8,975 bases of DNA from Crocinitomicaceae bacterium (lineage in GTDB: Bacteria; Bacteroidota; Bacteroidia; Flavobacteriales_D; Crocinitomicaceae): assembly GCA_027084145.1 (NCBI GenBank), contig JALWLM010000528.1:1-8975 (forward strand), given 5' to 3'. Below, one piece after another: positions 1-6,532 of this stretch. Under the pieces are notes generated by a model. The model ran no database searches. It was not told the DNA's origin and saw only the letters and a list, made by a program, of their open reading frames with translations. Position 1 is the first letter of the stretch. The number at the start of each line of letters is the position of its first letter. The position numbers were made by a program, and so were the translations under genes.

Positions 1-10
1 ATATATAACG

Positions 11-577
11 ATGAAAACTATCGAAGCAAACAATTTGAAACAAGCGGTGAAGGAGCTTAAAGCCCTTGACGAAAACTTACAAATATCCGGTGAAATTAAC
101 GAGAAAGACAAAGGATATTATCACGTTATTCTCGTACGCATCATTCAAAAAGCTAATTCAGTTAAAAATGAAGTGTCTTTACACGTTCAGCAATACACGG
201 AATTAGCATTTCAAAAGCTAAAAAAACATTTCAAATATCTCGGATATTCGAAATTGATTATATTGCACACGCCGGAACAAGTTGAACCGGTTAAAAAAAA
301 GCAAAATGAAACAAAAGCACAAGATGAAGCAGAGTTGAGAAAAAAGATAGAAGCCGAAGTATCAGCCGAATATCTTGAAAGAATCAAGGCGTTAGAAGAG
401 CAAGTTGCTAAACAAAAAGCCAAAGGGCAGGAGCCACAAAAAAATCCAACAGAAATTGAAGTTGATAAAGTATCGTATCACGAGCTTTTGAAATTTGCCA
501 ACGAAAACGGGATCCAATTAGAAAGCCGTAAAGAAGAAGATTTAAGACAAGCCGTTAAAGCTTGGTTAAAAAAATAA
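11..577 (+). CDS. Phage head-module protein of unknown function, coiled coil plus possible SAP/HeH-like C-terminus
   Basis: 188 residues, complete, ATG start; only ten bases of upstream sequence are visible. Residues 1-90 look like a compact alpha/beta domain (YYHVILVRI at 36-44, LGYSKLIILH at 77-86). Residues 95-140 are highly charged and rich in Lys, Glu, Gln and Ala, typical of a coiled coil or flexible linker. The last 35 residues (YHELLKFANENGI at 156-168, then EEDLRQAVKAWL) have the helix - 'NGI' - helix pattern of small SAP/HeH/Rho-N-like modules, which often bind nucleic acid; this is a pattern resemblance only. The gene lies 29 bases before the scaffold gene on the same strand, so it probably belongs to the head-assembly operon. 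I do not recognise the full-length family. A minor virion or DNA-associated head protein is possible but unproven. Confidence 0.6.
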   Translation: MKTIEANNLKQAVKELKALDENLQISGEINEKDKGYYHVILVRIIQKANSVKNEVSLHVQQYTELAFQKLKKHFKYLGYSKLIILHTPEQVEPVKKKQNETKAQDEAELRKKIEAEVSAEYLERIKALEEQVAKQKAKGQEPQKNPTEIEVDKVSYHELLKFANENGIQLESRKEEDLRQAVKAWLKK

Positions 578-606
578 AAATAGTTGTCTAATTAAAAAAG
601 GGAAAA

Positions 607-1566
607 ATGACACAAGAAGAAATTATAAAAGCACTAAACGAGAATAGTGAACTTTTAACCGGCGTAATACCAGTGATTTTAGAAAGCGATAAAGGAAAAG
701 AAATTATCGAAAACAAAGCAAATGCAATTTATCAACAAAAGATAAATGAAGAGGTTTCAAAAATTCACAGTCAATATGATGAGGACGCCTTTGCAATTAT
801 AGGTGAGAAGCCAAAAGTTTTGGAAGACGGAAAGAAACAAAAGACTTATGACTTCTTAAAAGAGAAGTTGAAAGAGTTAGCAGATTTGCGTAAACAAAAG
901 GACAGTTTATCAAAAGACGCCAAAGTAAAAGAGCTTCAAGAGCAAATCGAAAAATTAAAACAAGAAGGAGGCGGGAAGCATTGGGAACAGACTTTCAATA
1001 GTGAAAAACAAAAATGGTTGCAAAAACAGAAAGAACTTGAAGAACAAGCCAAAGAATATCAAACGAAACTTTTAGAGTTTCAAAAGCGAACAGATATTCA
1101 AAATGGATTAAGTTCATTGAAGTTTGATGAAAGCATACCAAAGCCGGCACGAGAAGCCCTTATAAATGCAGTTATGCAAGAACTAATCACACGTTCAAAG
1201 ATAGATAACGGAAAAGTAATCTATTTAGATGAAAACGGAAACGTAATTAACGACGCCGAGTATAAGCCAATGAAAGCGGGCGAAATACTTAAAGCAAAGT
1301 TAAAAGACATATTAAAAGACGAAAATGCCGGCGGTGGAGGTGGAGCTCACGTCGACATAAAAGGAAGTATCGAAACTATTGTCGAAGGGAACGACAAAAA
1401 AGAACGCTTAAAATTAGACCCAACACAATTCAAAACTCGTTCAGAATTTTTGCAGGTTGTAAGTGAATCACTTGCAAAAGCAGGTATCGAGAAAAGTGAT
1501 AGAAAATGGGTCGAATTATCAGACGAGGCGTATTCAAGATACGAAGTATCAAAGCTCCCGAGATAG
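607..1566 (+). CDS. Probable capsid scaffolding protein (coiled-coil)
   Basis: 319 residues. It likely guides procapsid assembly by binding the inner face of the capsid shell. Residues 83-160 are almost continuous heptad-like, charged helix, broken by a GGG at 121-123. Residues 180-236 contain a helix and a beta-turn segment (VIYLDENGNVI at 204-214) followed by a Lys-rich helix, an arrangement seen in GP20-type phage scaffolds. A run of five glycines at 242-246 links this to a separate C-terminal unit of about 70 residues ending at KLPR. Position directly before the major capsid gene, with a gap of 29 bases, is the classical place for a scaffold. No serine-protease motif is evident, so a protease-scaffold fusion is not supported. 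The assignment rests on layout and position and no specific family signature is claimed. Confidence 0.65.
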   Translation: MTQEEIIKALNENSELLTGVIPVILESDKGKEIIENKANAIYQQKINEEVSKIHSQYDEDAFAIIGEKPKVLEDGKKQKTYDFLKEKLKELADLRKQKDSLSKDAKVKELQEQIEKLKQEGGGKHWEQTFNSEKQKWLQKQKELEEQAKEYQTKLLEFQKRTDIQNGLSSLKFDESIPKPAREALINAVMQELITRSKIDNGKVIYLDENGNVINDAEYKPMKAGEILKAKLKDILKDENAGGGGGAHVDIKGSIETIVEGNDKKERLKLDPTQFKTRSEFLQVVSESLAKAGIEKSDRKWVELSDEAYSRYEVSKLPR

Positions 1567-1595
1567 TATAATTAATTAAAAAAAATTAAAAGACA

Positions 1596-2654
1596 ATGAG
1601 TTTAGCGGCTACCTATTTACAGGACATTAGAGCTCAATATCCATCCAATTTGGATAGAGATGAGTTGCGAGTAACTCAAACAGGGTTACTTCAAGCAGTA
1701 ATTAAGATGACAGATTCTCCGAACTCTATCGTATCGGATGATTTGAAAAAGAAAGCAAAAGATTCACAAGGTCGGACACTTGCCGTGCCGGTTATGAAGA
1801 AAGGAAACGTAACAATTAAAAACGCTCGAAGCTGTTCAATAGAATGCGCTCAAAGTGACAGCGGTTTAGTTGAAGTTGTTTGGCAAACAGTCGTGATTGA
1901 TGTTTGTATGGTTCCGGGACAATACGAAAAAAACGAAATCGGTTATACTACTGATTTAGCAAAGAAAATACGTGAAGGAGTTGAAAAAATGAAAGTTCTA
2001 ATCGAACAAAACATTGATACGGCACTTGACACGCACAAAAATCAGGTTTACAATTCGGCACTCGCAACGTCGAAATATGGTTTAACCGGTAATGCTATTC
2101 AAGTAACCGGTGAAGACAAACAAAAATTATTCTTCAATGATTTGGAGCCAATCAATTATGAAGATGATTTTTATGACCCGACATTGTTTGTAATTGCATC
2201 GCCGGCGCTTATGTCGAACGTGAATGAATACATAAATCAAGGTGCAGGAAACGATAAGAATTTAAGCTTCCAATTTGCAGGCAAAAATTTCTTATTCAGT
2301 AACCGAGTAACGAACGCATCAGGTAAATTGGCAACAGGTTACTTTATGCCGGACGGAAGCGTTGGATTTTTGACACGTATCGATGTCGATGCTCGTATGA
2401 ATGCGAAAGCAACAGACGGAACAGAATGGTTTGAAGATTACCTTCCCGGAATGCCGTTTAGTGTAGGAGTTCAGTATAAATCAAAATGTGATGATAAATC
2501 AGCCCTTGAAAGCAATGGTTTAGCACACTTAACAGCAACGAAAGTTGAATTGTATCAATTCTCTTTTGATTTTGCGTTGATAACTCCTTACAGTTCAGAC
2601 CCAGCAACGAAACCGACAGCAATTCGAAAATTTGAATTTGTGCCGGCGTCGTAG
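1596..2654 (+). CDS. Major capsid protein, probable HK97 fold
   Basis: 352 residues; forms the icosahedral shell. The order of elements fits the HK97 fold: an N-terminal arm (1-50), a charged beta-hairpin region that could be the E-loop (51-80, with TLAVPVMKKGNVTIKN at 61-76), a long helix suited to the P-domain spine (TTDLAKKIREGVEKMKVLIEQ at 118-138 and on to about 155), then an A-domain-like part with FVIASPALMSNVNEYIN at 198-214. The C-terminal part is beta-rich. There is no long cleavable N-terminal delta-like domain, which agrees with a separate scaffold gene upstream. The 29-base leader before the ATG is very A-rich, without a clear Shine-Dalgarno. A probable terminator follows the gene. 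Identity as major capsid is inferred from fold layout, size and position after the scaffold. Confidence 0.8.
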   Translation: MSLAATYLQDIRAQYPSNLDRDELRVTQTGLLQAVIKMTDSPNSIVSDDLKKKAKDSQGRTLAVPVMKKGNVTIKNARSCSIECAQSDSGLVEVVWQTVVIDVCMVPGQYEKNEIGYTTDLAKKIREGVEKMKVLIEQNIDTALDTHKNQVYNSALATSKYGLTGNAIQVTGEDKQKLFFNDLEPINYEDDFYDPTLFVIASPALMSNVNEYINQGAGNDKNLSFQFAGKNFLFSNRVTNASGKLATGYFMPDGSVGFLTRIDVDARMNAKATDGTEWFEDYLPGMPFSVGVQYKSKCDDKSALESNGLAHLTATKVELYQFSFDFALITPYSSDPATKPTAIRKFEFVPAS

Positions 2655-2696
2655 AAAGAATAATCATAATTATATGGTTTTTATTGGTTAATTGTG

Positions 2697-2734
2697 AAAC
2701 GCCTTACTTGATGATATTTGAGTATGGCGTTTTT
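2697..2734 (+). terminator. Probable intrinsic terminator after the capsid gene
   Basis: The arms AAACGCCTTACT (2697-2708) and AGTATGGCGTTT (2721-2732) are complementary over 12 positions with one mismatch, leaving a 12-base loop. The 3' arm ends in a T run (2730-2734). It lies 43 bases after the capsid stop codon and 18 bases before the next ATG. The most likely role is partial termination that keeps capsid transcripts more abundant than those of the connector and tail genes. The A run at the 5' base and T run at the 3' base would also allow weak function on the minus strand. Confidence 0.7.
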
Positions 2735-2751
2735 ATTAAAATTTAAAAGTT

Positions 2752-3894
2752 ATGTTTAGACAGAAAATCATTGATGCTTATAGGAATTTGCTCGGTTGGA
2801 AACAACATTATGATACGAATGAAATAAATTTACAGGCTAATTTAACCAATACAGAAACCGGCGAATATTATCAACAAAAACATCCGGCTTTAAGGTTGGA
2901 TATTATCCGAGCATTAATACCGGAAAACTACACTCTTGAAACCTATCTTAAAGATAAGGTTGAACAGGGTGCGGTTGAGATGCTCAATGATTTACTTCAA
3001 TATCGACAATTAAATAAATACGGAAAAACGTTATTACAAACGACTCAATTATTGAATAAGTATGCTTGGCGTAATGATACCGAAACCAATGAAAACAAGT
3101 TTGTCGGCTTTCAAATACGACTAAGAACAGCAACAGGATTGCAAGCTATTATCAATAAAATCGGATTACAATTTTTAGGGGCTGAAAGTTTTAATTTGTA
3201 TTTGTTTAATTCAGGAAAAGAAGCTCCTATCTATACAATACATGTAACATTGAACGAGAACGGTGGTTGGGCTTGGAAAAAAGCGGACGAAGAAATATTT
3301 TTATCATCACTTGGCGATGATGAATATAGTGGTGGAGTTTGGTTACTTGGTTACTATCAGGAAGACATTCAGACAAATGCTATTAATTTAACAGATTTTG
3401 ACTGGGATAAAGGCGTTTGCGGTGGCTGTAATGGTGTAGGGTTTGAAGAATGGCAAAGCTTAAACGACTATTTTATATTTTATCCTTTCAGTTTCAATGC
3501 AGGCGACTTTGAAAAGGAAAAGATGCCTGATTTGAATAAAATCAATTTAGAAAATCATAAGAATTTTGGATTGAATTTGCGAATGAGCGTAGTTTGTGAT
3601 TTAACAGACTTTTTCATTGAAAATAAGTTTGTATTTAAGAATTTACTCGCCTATAAGGTTACGAATATCATTTTAAACGATATGAAATACTCTCAACAAA
3701 TCAATTTCATTGAAGAAAATATTAAAATGATGATAATTCGTGACTTGGAAGGCGATTTGGAAACAAAACAAGACAATATCACGCAAAAGTATCATAAAGA
3801 ATTAAAGGCGGTTTCTTTCAATATAACCGGCATTAATTCAAAATGCTTACCTTGTGATGATGAAAATACAGGCGTTGAATATGGAGTTGTTTAA
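2752..3894 (+). CDS. Unrecognised 380-residue phage structural protein with two CxxC pairs
   Basis: Not recognised as a named family. Residues 1-105 are mainly helical (AYRNLLGWKQHYD near the start, then LRLDIIRALIPENYTLETYL at 47-66). Residues 115-200 alternate hydrophobic residues and are Gly/Trp-rich (FVGFQIRLRTATG at 117-129, GGWAWKK at 171-177), suggesting a beta-sandwich. Cysteine pairs occur at 223/226 (GVCGGCNG) and 365/368 (SKCLPCDD), with a lone Cys at 282. The second pair is 12 residues from the end. The two pairs could form a metal site or disulfides. The gene is the first after the capsid terminator and precedes a gp10-like gene, so a connector, neck or portal-proximal role is likely. 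Connector/adaptor proteins are usually much shorter than 380 residues, so a direct equivalence is not claimed. An internal minor virion protein is an alternative. Confidence 0.7.
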   Translation: MFRQKIIDAYRNLLGWKQHYDTNEINLQANLTNTETGEYYQQKHPALRLDIIRALIPENYTLETYLKDKVEQGAVEMLNDLLQYRQLNKYGKTLLQTTQLLNKYAWRNDTETNENKFVGFQIRLRTATGLQAIINKIGLQFLGAESFNLYLFNSGKEAPIYTIHVTLNENGGWAWKKADEEIFLSSLGDDEYSGGVWLLGYYQEDIQTNAINLTDFDWDKGVCGGCNGVGFEEWQSLNDYFIFYPFSFNAGDFEKEKMPDLNKINLENHKNFGLNLRMSVVCDLTDFFIENKFVFKNLLAYKVTNIILNDMKYSQQINFIEENIKMMIIRDLEGDLETKQDNITQKYHKELKAVSFNITGINSKCLPCDDENTGVEYGVV

Positions 3895-4312
3895 GGAACA
3901 GAAAGCGTATATTGACAAGTTAGAGCAGGAATTATATGATGTATTTCGTAAAGAATTACAGAAAAACGCCTTTGTCGTAAAGAATTATGTCGTGGAAAGG
4001 CAATTATACCAAAAAGGGATAGACGGTTACGAGAAACGCCTTGCTGGTTATTCACGTTATACAATACGTTACAAAATCAGCAAAGGACAGCCGTATGATA
4101 GGACAACATTAAGAGATACAGGGTATTTTCACGGCACAATAACGATAATAGCAAAAGCAAAAGAATTTGAAGTAACATCATCAACGAGTTATGATAAGTA
4201 TTTGGTTAAAAGATACGGAAAAGCTATTTTATTACCTTCAAAACGAAATATGAAAGAATTTATTAGTAAATTTGTGTTACCGGCACTAAAAGAAAAATTT
4301 AAAAATGATTAA
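3881..4312 (+). CDS. Probable head-tail joining protein, HK97 gp10-like
   Basis: 143 residues from the ATG at 3881. An amphipathic N-terminal helix (QKAYIDKLEQELYDVFRKEL) is followed by a polar segment, then TLRDTGYFHGTITI, a beta strand (EFEVTSSTSYDKYLVKRYG) and a C-terminal helix (NMKEFISKFVLPALKEKF). The order 'L-x-D-TG ... S-x-x-Y ... YG ... P-x-R/K ... F' is the pattern of gp10-like/virion-morphogenesis proteins that join or terminate tails, so the call is family-level and based on motif order. The open frame reaches back to a GTG at 3854 with ATGs at 3857 and 3860. I prefer 3881 because it reduces the overlap with the preceding gene to 14 bases, but the longer form (up to 152 residues) cannot be excluded. 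Overlap with the next gene is 8 bases. Confidence 0.6.
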   Translation: MELFKEQKAYIDKLEQELYDVFRKELQKNAFVVKNYVVERQLYQKGIDGYEKRLAGYSRYTIRYKISKGQPYDRTTLRDTGYFHGTITIIAKAKEFEVTSSTSYDKYLVKRYGKAILLPSKRNMKEFISKFVLPALKEKFKND

Positions 4313-4967
4313 GTTGCAGGACAAACAATTTGGGATAACGAATCCGATAGAAATAGACAAGGCGGTTGAATATATGCGACTTGCTTTCAAGAGTTTGTCT
4401 TGGATTTCACATCCGTTCCATATAGCCGAAAAATTCCCAAAAGAAGTGAACGGGCGAACACTTGTTTACCCTGAGATATATTATAAAGATGCAGGCGTTA
4501 AAAAGTATCAATATCATCGGCTTACGCCGGATAATGATTATACCGGTTTAGTTTTCTTTGTTTTAGATGAAGAAAATACAGACACGAGCGATTTTAATAG
4601 TAGCACAAATCTAACTTATAAGGTTGGAATAATATTTTCTGTAAACTTATCAAAGATTGATGAAGTTAAGTTACAAAGCTACAAGTTTACACAAGAATTA
4701 ATCAGAGAAGCACGAAATAAATTGCGGTCGTTATCAATGGAAGTCGATTTTAAAATCAAGATAGGGCGCATATCAAAAGATGTTTCGGAAGTTTATCGTG
4801 AATTTATACTTGATGATTTAGAACATTATAATCGGTTGCCTTTGCAGGTATTTCGTATCGATGTAGAAATAGAAATAAACGACGATTGTTCGTTATATGA
4901 ACAGAGTGGAATTTGTGACGGTTGCACCGGTGATGAATGTGAATTTATAATAATACATAATTCTTAA
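4305..4967 (+). CDS. Probable tail-completion/neck protein with a four-cysteine C-terminus
   Basis: 220 residues; the ATG overlaps the end of the preceding gene by 8 bases, implying translational coupling. The N-terminal part has a helix (EIDKAVEYMRLAFKSLSWI at 16-34) and the middle alternates beta strands and a long helix (LQSYKFTQELIREARNKL at 123-140). After RLPLQVFRIDVEIEIND, the last 26 residues carry Cys at 195, 204, 207 and 212, a C-x8-C-x2-C-x4-C pattern. Its position between a gp10-like gene and the tail genes matches the tail-terminator/neck slot of siphophages. No family-specific motif was recognised, so the functional name comes only from gene order. The cysteines may bind zinc or lock the C-terminus; both are inference. 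Confidence 0.55.
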   Translation: MIKLQDKQFGITNPIEIDKAVEYMRLAFKSLSWISHPFHIAEKFPKEVNGRTLVYPEIYYKDAGVKKYQYHRLTPDNDYTGLVFFVLDEENTDTSDFNSSTNLTYKVGIIFSVNLSKIDEVKLQSYKFTQELIREARNKLRSLSMEVDFKIKIGRISKDVSEVYREFILDDLEHYNRLPLQVFRIDVEIEINDDCSLYEQSGICDGCTGDECEFIIIHNS

Positions 4968-4971
4968 AAAA

Positions 4972-5571
4972 ATGGCTTGTAAACATATATTAATCGATGT
5001 AATGCCGGATTTAAATAATCTGTTACCAAAGACAATATATTTCGTAAAAGAAAATCAATTATTATTAATAACAGATGAAAACGGAAATCCTACAACAATA
5101 GGCGGAGGAGAAAAACAAACATTTGGTTACGAATTTAGCGTAGGAAATTTCTATTTGATTGGCGGATATTATATGGTATCTCATCAAGATAGCGGTGTAA
5201 CATCAACATCAATGTCAAAAATTAGTGTAAATACTGATATTGAAGCTATTTCACACGCATATACGAAAGGGAAAATAGTAGAAAAGACTGGATTGAAAGT
5301 TAAAAGTTTGTTTGGTTATATAAGAATAGGATCTGGAGTAGATGTTAGATTAATTGTTGGTAGAAAGCACTATCTGCCAGACGGAACACTTCAATCAGAA
5401 GTTATATCAGCAACATCGCAGACATTAACGAATGGCGGACGTTGGAATATTGACATAAATTCTGACGTTGCTTTTGAAAATGGCGATGAAATCGTTTTAA
5501 TTATTGATGCTCGTGGATTAAGCGGAAACAAAAAAGCTTATCAGCTTTATAACAAAATAATAACCGAATGA
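4972..5571 (+). CDS. Small fibre-like or decoration protein with C-terminal beta-sandwich
   Basis: 199 residues. The N-terminus (1-46) ends in LLITDENGNPTTIGGG, a turn-rich 'ITDxNGNP' segment like those that anchor short phage fibres. Residues 50-95 are polar and Gly/Ser/Thr-rich. Residues 96-199 read as a jelly-roll sandwich: GLKVKSLFGYIRIGSGVDVRL (107-127), then SEVISATSQTLT, GGRWNIDI, and AFENGDEIVLIIDARG (167-182). The 'GD-x-I/V' turn before the last long strand is common in phage tip and BclA/C1q-like folds. It would therefore act on the virion surface, perhaps in host binding. The start is preceded by TTAAAAAA immediately after the previous stop. It occupies the place where a major tail tube protein is usual, so a divergent tube protein remains an alternative. 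Confidence 0.5.
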   Translation: MACKHILIDVMPDLNNLLPKTIYFVKENQLLLITDENGNPTTIGGGEKQTFGYEFSVGNFYLIGGYYMVSHQDSGVTSTSMSKISVNTDIEAISHAYTKGKIVEKTGLKVKSLFGYIRIGSGVDVRLIVGRKHYLPDGTLQSEVISATSQTLTNGGRWNIDINSDVAFENGDEIVLIIDARGLSGNKKAYQLYNKIITE

Positions 5572-6083
5572 AAAAATCATACTACTTCATAAAAAAACAA
5601 GCAGTAAAATCTGTTGATAAGCAATTACCTGATAGTGTTAATGATTCCGGTACCGGTTGGTTGTATGTTGATATATCCGGTATTGTAAAACCAGAATTGC
5701 AAAAAGTAAACGGTAAATGGCAAATAGTTGAAACCGGAACGACTGCTGAAATTCAAGCGTATAATCAAATGAAACAGCAAGAGCAGGTAAATCGATTTGT
5801 TAGAATGAAAAAAGCGGACGGTTTACGTTATGCTAATGAAGTGGATGAAAAGATTGCCAATATTATGTATGGAAAGTCGTTAAGTGAGGCGGACGCTTTG
5901 GATAAGGAAATAAGAGCAAAGATTATAAGTATTGTGCAACTGATACGGTCAGGCGATTGGCTCACTGCACGAAATTATATTGACAATAGGAAATTGCCGA
6001 AAATTGCAGAAGTGCGAGAATTGTTTTTAGAAGTCAGACAAACTGCACGTGATTATGTTGAAAACAAATATCCGAATAAATGA
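5568..6083 (+). CDS. Unrecognised tail-module protein coupled to the fibre-like gene
   Basis: 171 residues; begins in an ATGA overlap with the fibre-like gene and ends in another ATGA overlap with the chaperone gene. The first 60 residues are beta-rich and polar (GTGWLYVDISGI at 28-39, KVNGKWQIVETGTTAE at 46-61). From residue 62 to the end it is helical and charged (QAYNQMKQQEQVNRFVRM; ADALDKEIRAKIISIVQLI at 108-126; WLTARNYIDNRKLPKI at 131-146). A small beta N-domain followed by a helical C-part, next to a fibre-like gene, is reminiscent of fibre-assembly chaperones, but no diagnostic motif is visible. A structural tail component is equally possible. It is not the tape measure or the tail assembly chaperone, both of which follow. 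Confidence 0.5.
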   Translation: MKKSYYFIKKQAVKSVDKQLPDSVNDSGTGWLYVDISGIVKPELQKVNGKWQIVETGTTAEIQAYNQMKQQEQVNRFVRMKKADGLRYANEVDEKIANIMYGKSLSEADALDKEIRAKIISIVQLIRSGDWLTARNYIDNRKLPKIAEVRELFLEVRQTARDYVENKYPNK

Positions 6084-6532
6084 TAATCAAACACAAAGGA
6101 CATATAATTAAGATTTACGATGATATTGAACAGCTACCAATATTGAGATTTCAAAAGTTCAATAAATACATAATGAAGGCGAACGAAATAGGTTCGTCTT
6201 TTGCTGATTATGATTTAAGGACGCAAAAAACGTTAGAATTTTTACAAGCCGGTATGATACAGGAAGCGATACAAGAGTTATCAAACAGACGAATGACAGT
6301 TTTTAATGCTTATAATGAAAATTCAATAAAGGGGCGAGCGTTGGCTGTAATGGTAAAAAGTATAGACGGAATAGAATACAACGATTTATCAGACGAAACC
6401 ATTGACAAGGTGCTTAAACATTTGGAAATAATAGGCATATCAAATAAGATTACTTTTGAAGCACTTTTAAAAGCAAAAAAAAAAAATCGAACAAGATTTG
6501 GAAGTGTATTTCGACGATTTTTTCAACAATAA
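6080..6532 (+). CDS. Probable tail assembly chaperone, short (G-like) form
   Basis: 150 residues, starting in an ATGA overlap. Mostly helical and hydrophilic after a short beta N-terminus (KHKGHIIKIYDDIEQLPILRF at 4-24, with 'IEQLPILRFQKFNKY' a likely first helix). It lies two frames before the tape measure gene, the invariant place of the lambda G/GT-type chaperones that bind the tape measure and recruit tail tube subunits. The coding frame enters a run of twelve A at 6475-6486, encoding KKK at 133-135. It then continues with a short, basic and aromatic tail (NRTRFGSVFRRFFQQ, 136-150) that looks unlike the rest. This suggests that the natural long product leaves the frame at the A run. Family is inferred from position and the frameshift geometry. 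Confidence 0.65.
   Translation: MIIKHKGHIIKIYDDIEQLPILRFQKFNKYIMKANEIGSSFADYDLRTQKTLEFLQAGMIQEAIQELSNRRMTVFNAYNENSIKGRALAVMVKSIDGIEYNDLSDETIDKVLKHLEIIGISNKITFEALLKAKKKNRTRFGSVFRRFFQQ
6475..6486 (+). promoter_or_regulatory. Putative programmed frameshift site, run of twelve A
   Basis: The upstream chaperone frame reads GCA AAA AAA AAA AAT here. The downstream frame, open from 6471 (after a TAA at 6468-6470) to 6830, reads AAA AAA AAA ATC GAA. Moving from one to the other needs a +1 step (skipping one A) or a -2 step. The predicted fusion junction is LLKAKKK followed by IEQDLEVYF, giving about 249-250 residues. Frameshifting between two overlapping tail chaperone genes is well known in tailed phages; most are -1, with +1 and -2 cases described. 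RNA polymerase slippage on the A run could give the same product, as could a one-base homopolymer sequencing error. A 9-bp inverted repeat (6481-6489 with 6515-6523) includes half of the run. Confidence 0.6.

Noticed and set aside
2705..2720. ATATTTG as part of a Bacteroidota -7 promoter element
   Set aside because: It matches the TAnnTTTG consensus imperfectly, has no convincing TTTG at the right distance upstream, and lies in the loop of the terminator.
3854..3880. GTG/ATG starts upstream of the preferred start of the gp10-like gene
   Set aside because: They would extend the overlap with the preceding gene to 35-41 bases, and the extra residues add no recognisable structure; kept only as an alternative start.
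5533..5548. Short inverted repeat AAAGCT/AGCTTT near the end of the fibre-like gene
   Set aside because: Only six pairs, inside coding sequence, with no T tail, and directly before a coupled gene.
5647..5656. Perfect 10-base palindrome CCGGTACCGG
   Set aside because: It lies inside a coding frame and CCGG-containing codon pairs are common throughout this window, so it is probably coincidental.
6481..6530. Hairpin with T run near the end of the short chaperone frame read as a terminator
   Set aside because: The T run is part of the stem, the stem is mostly A-T, and termination here would cut off the essential tape measure gene.
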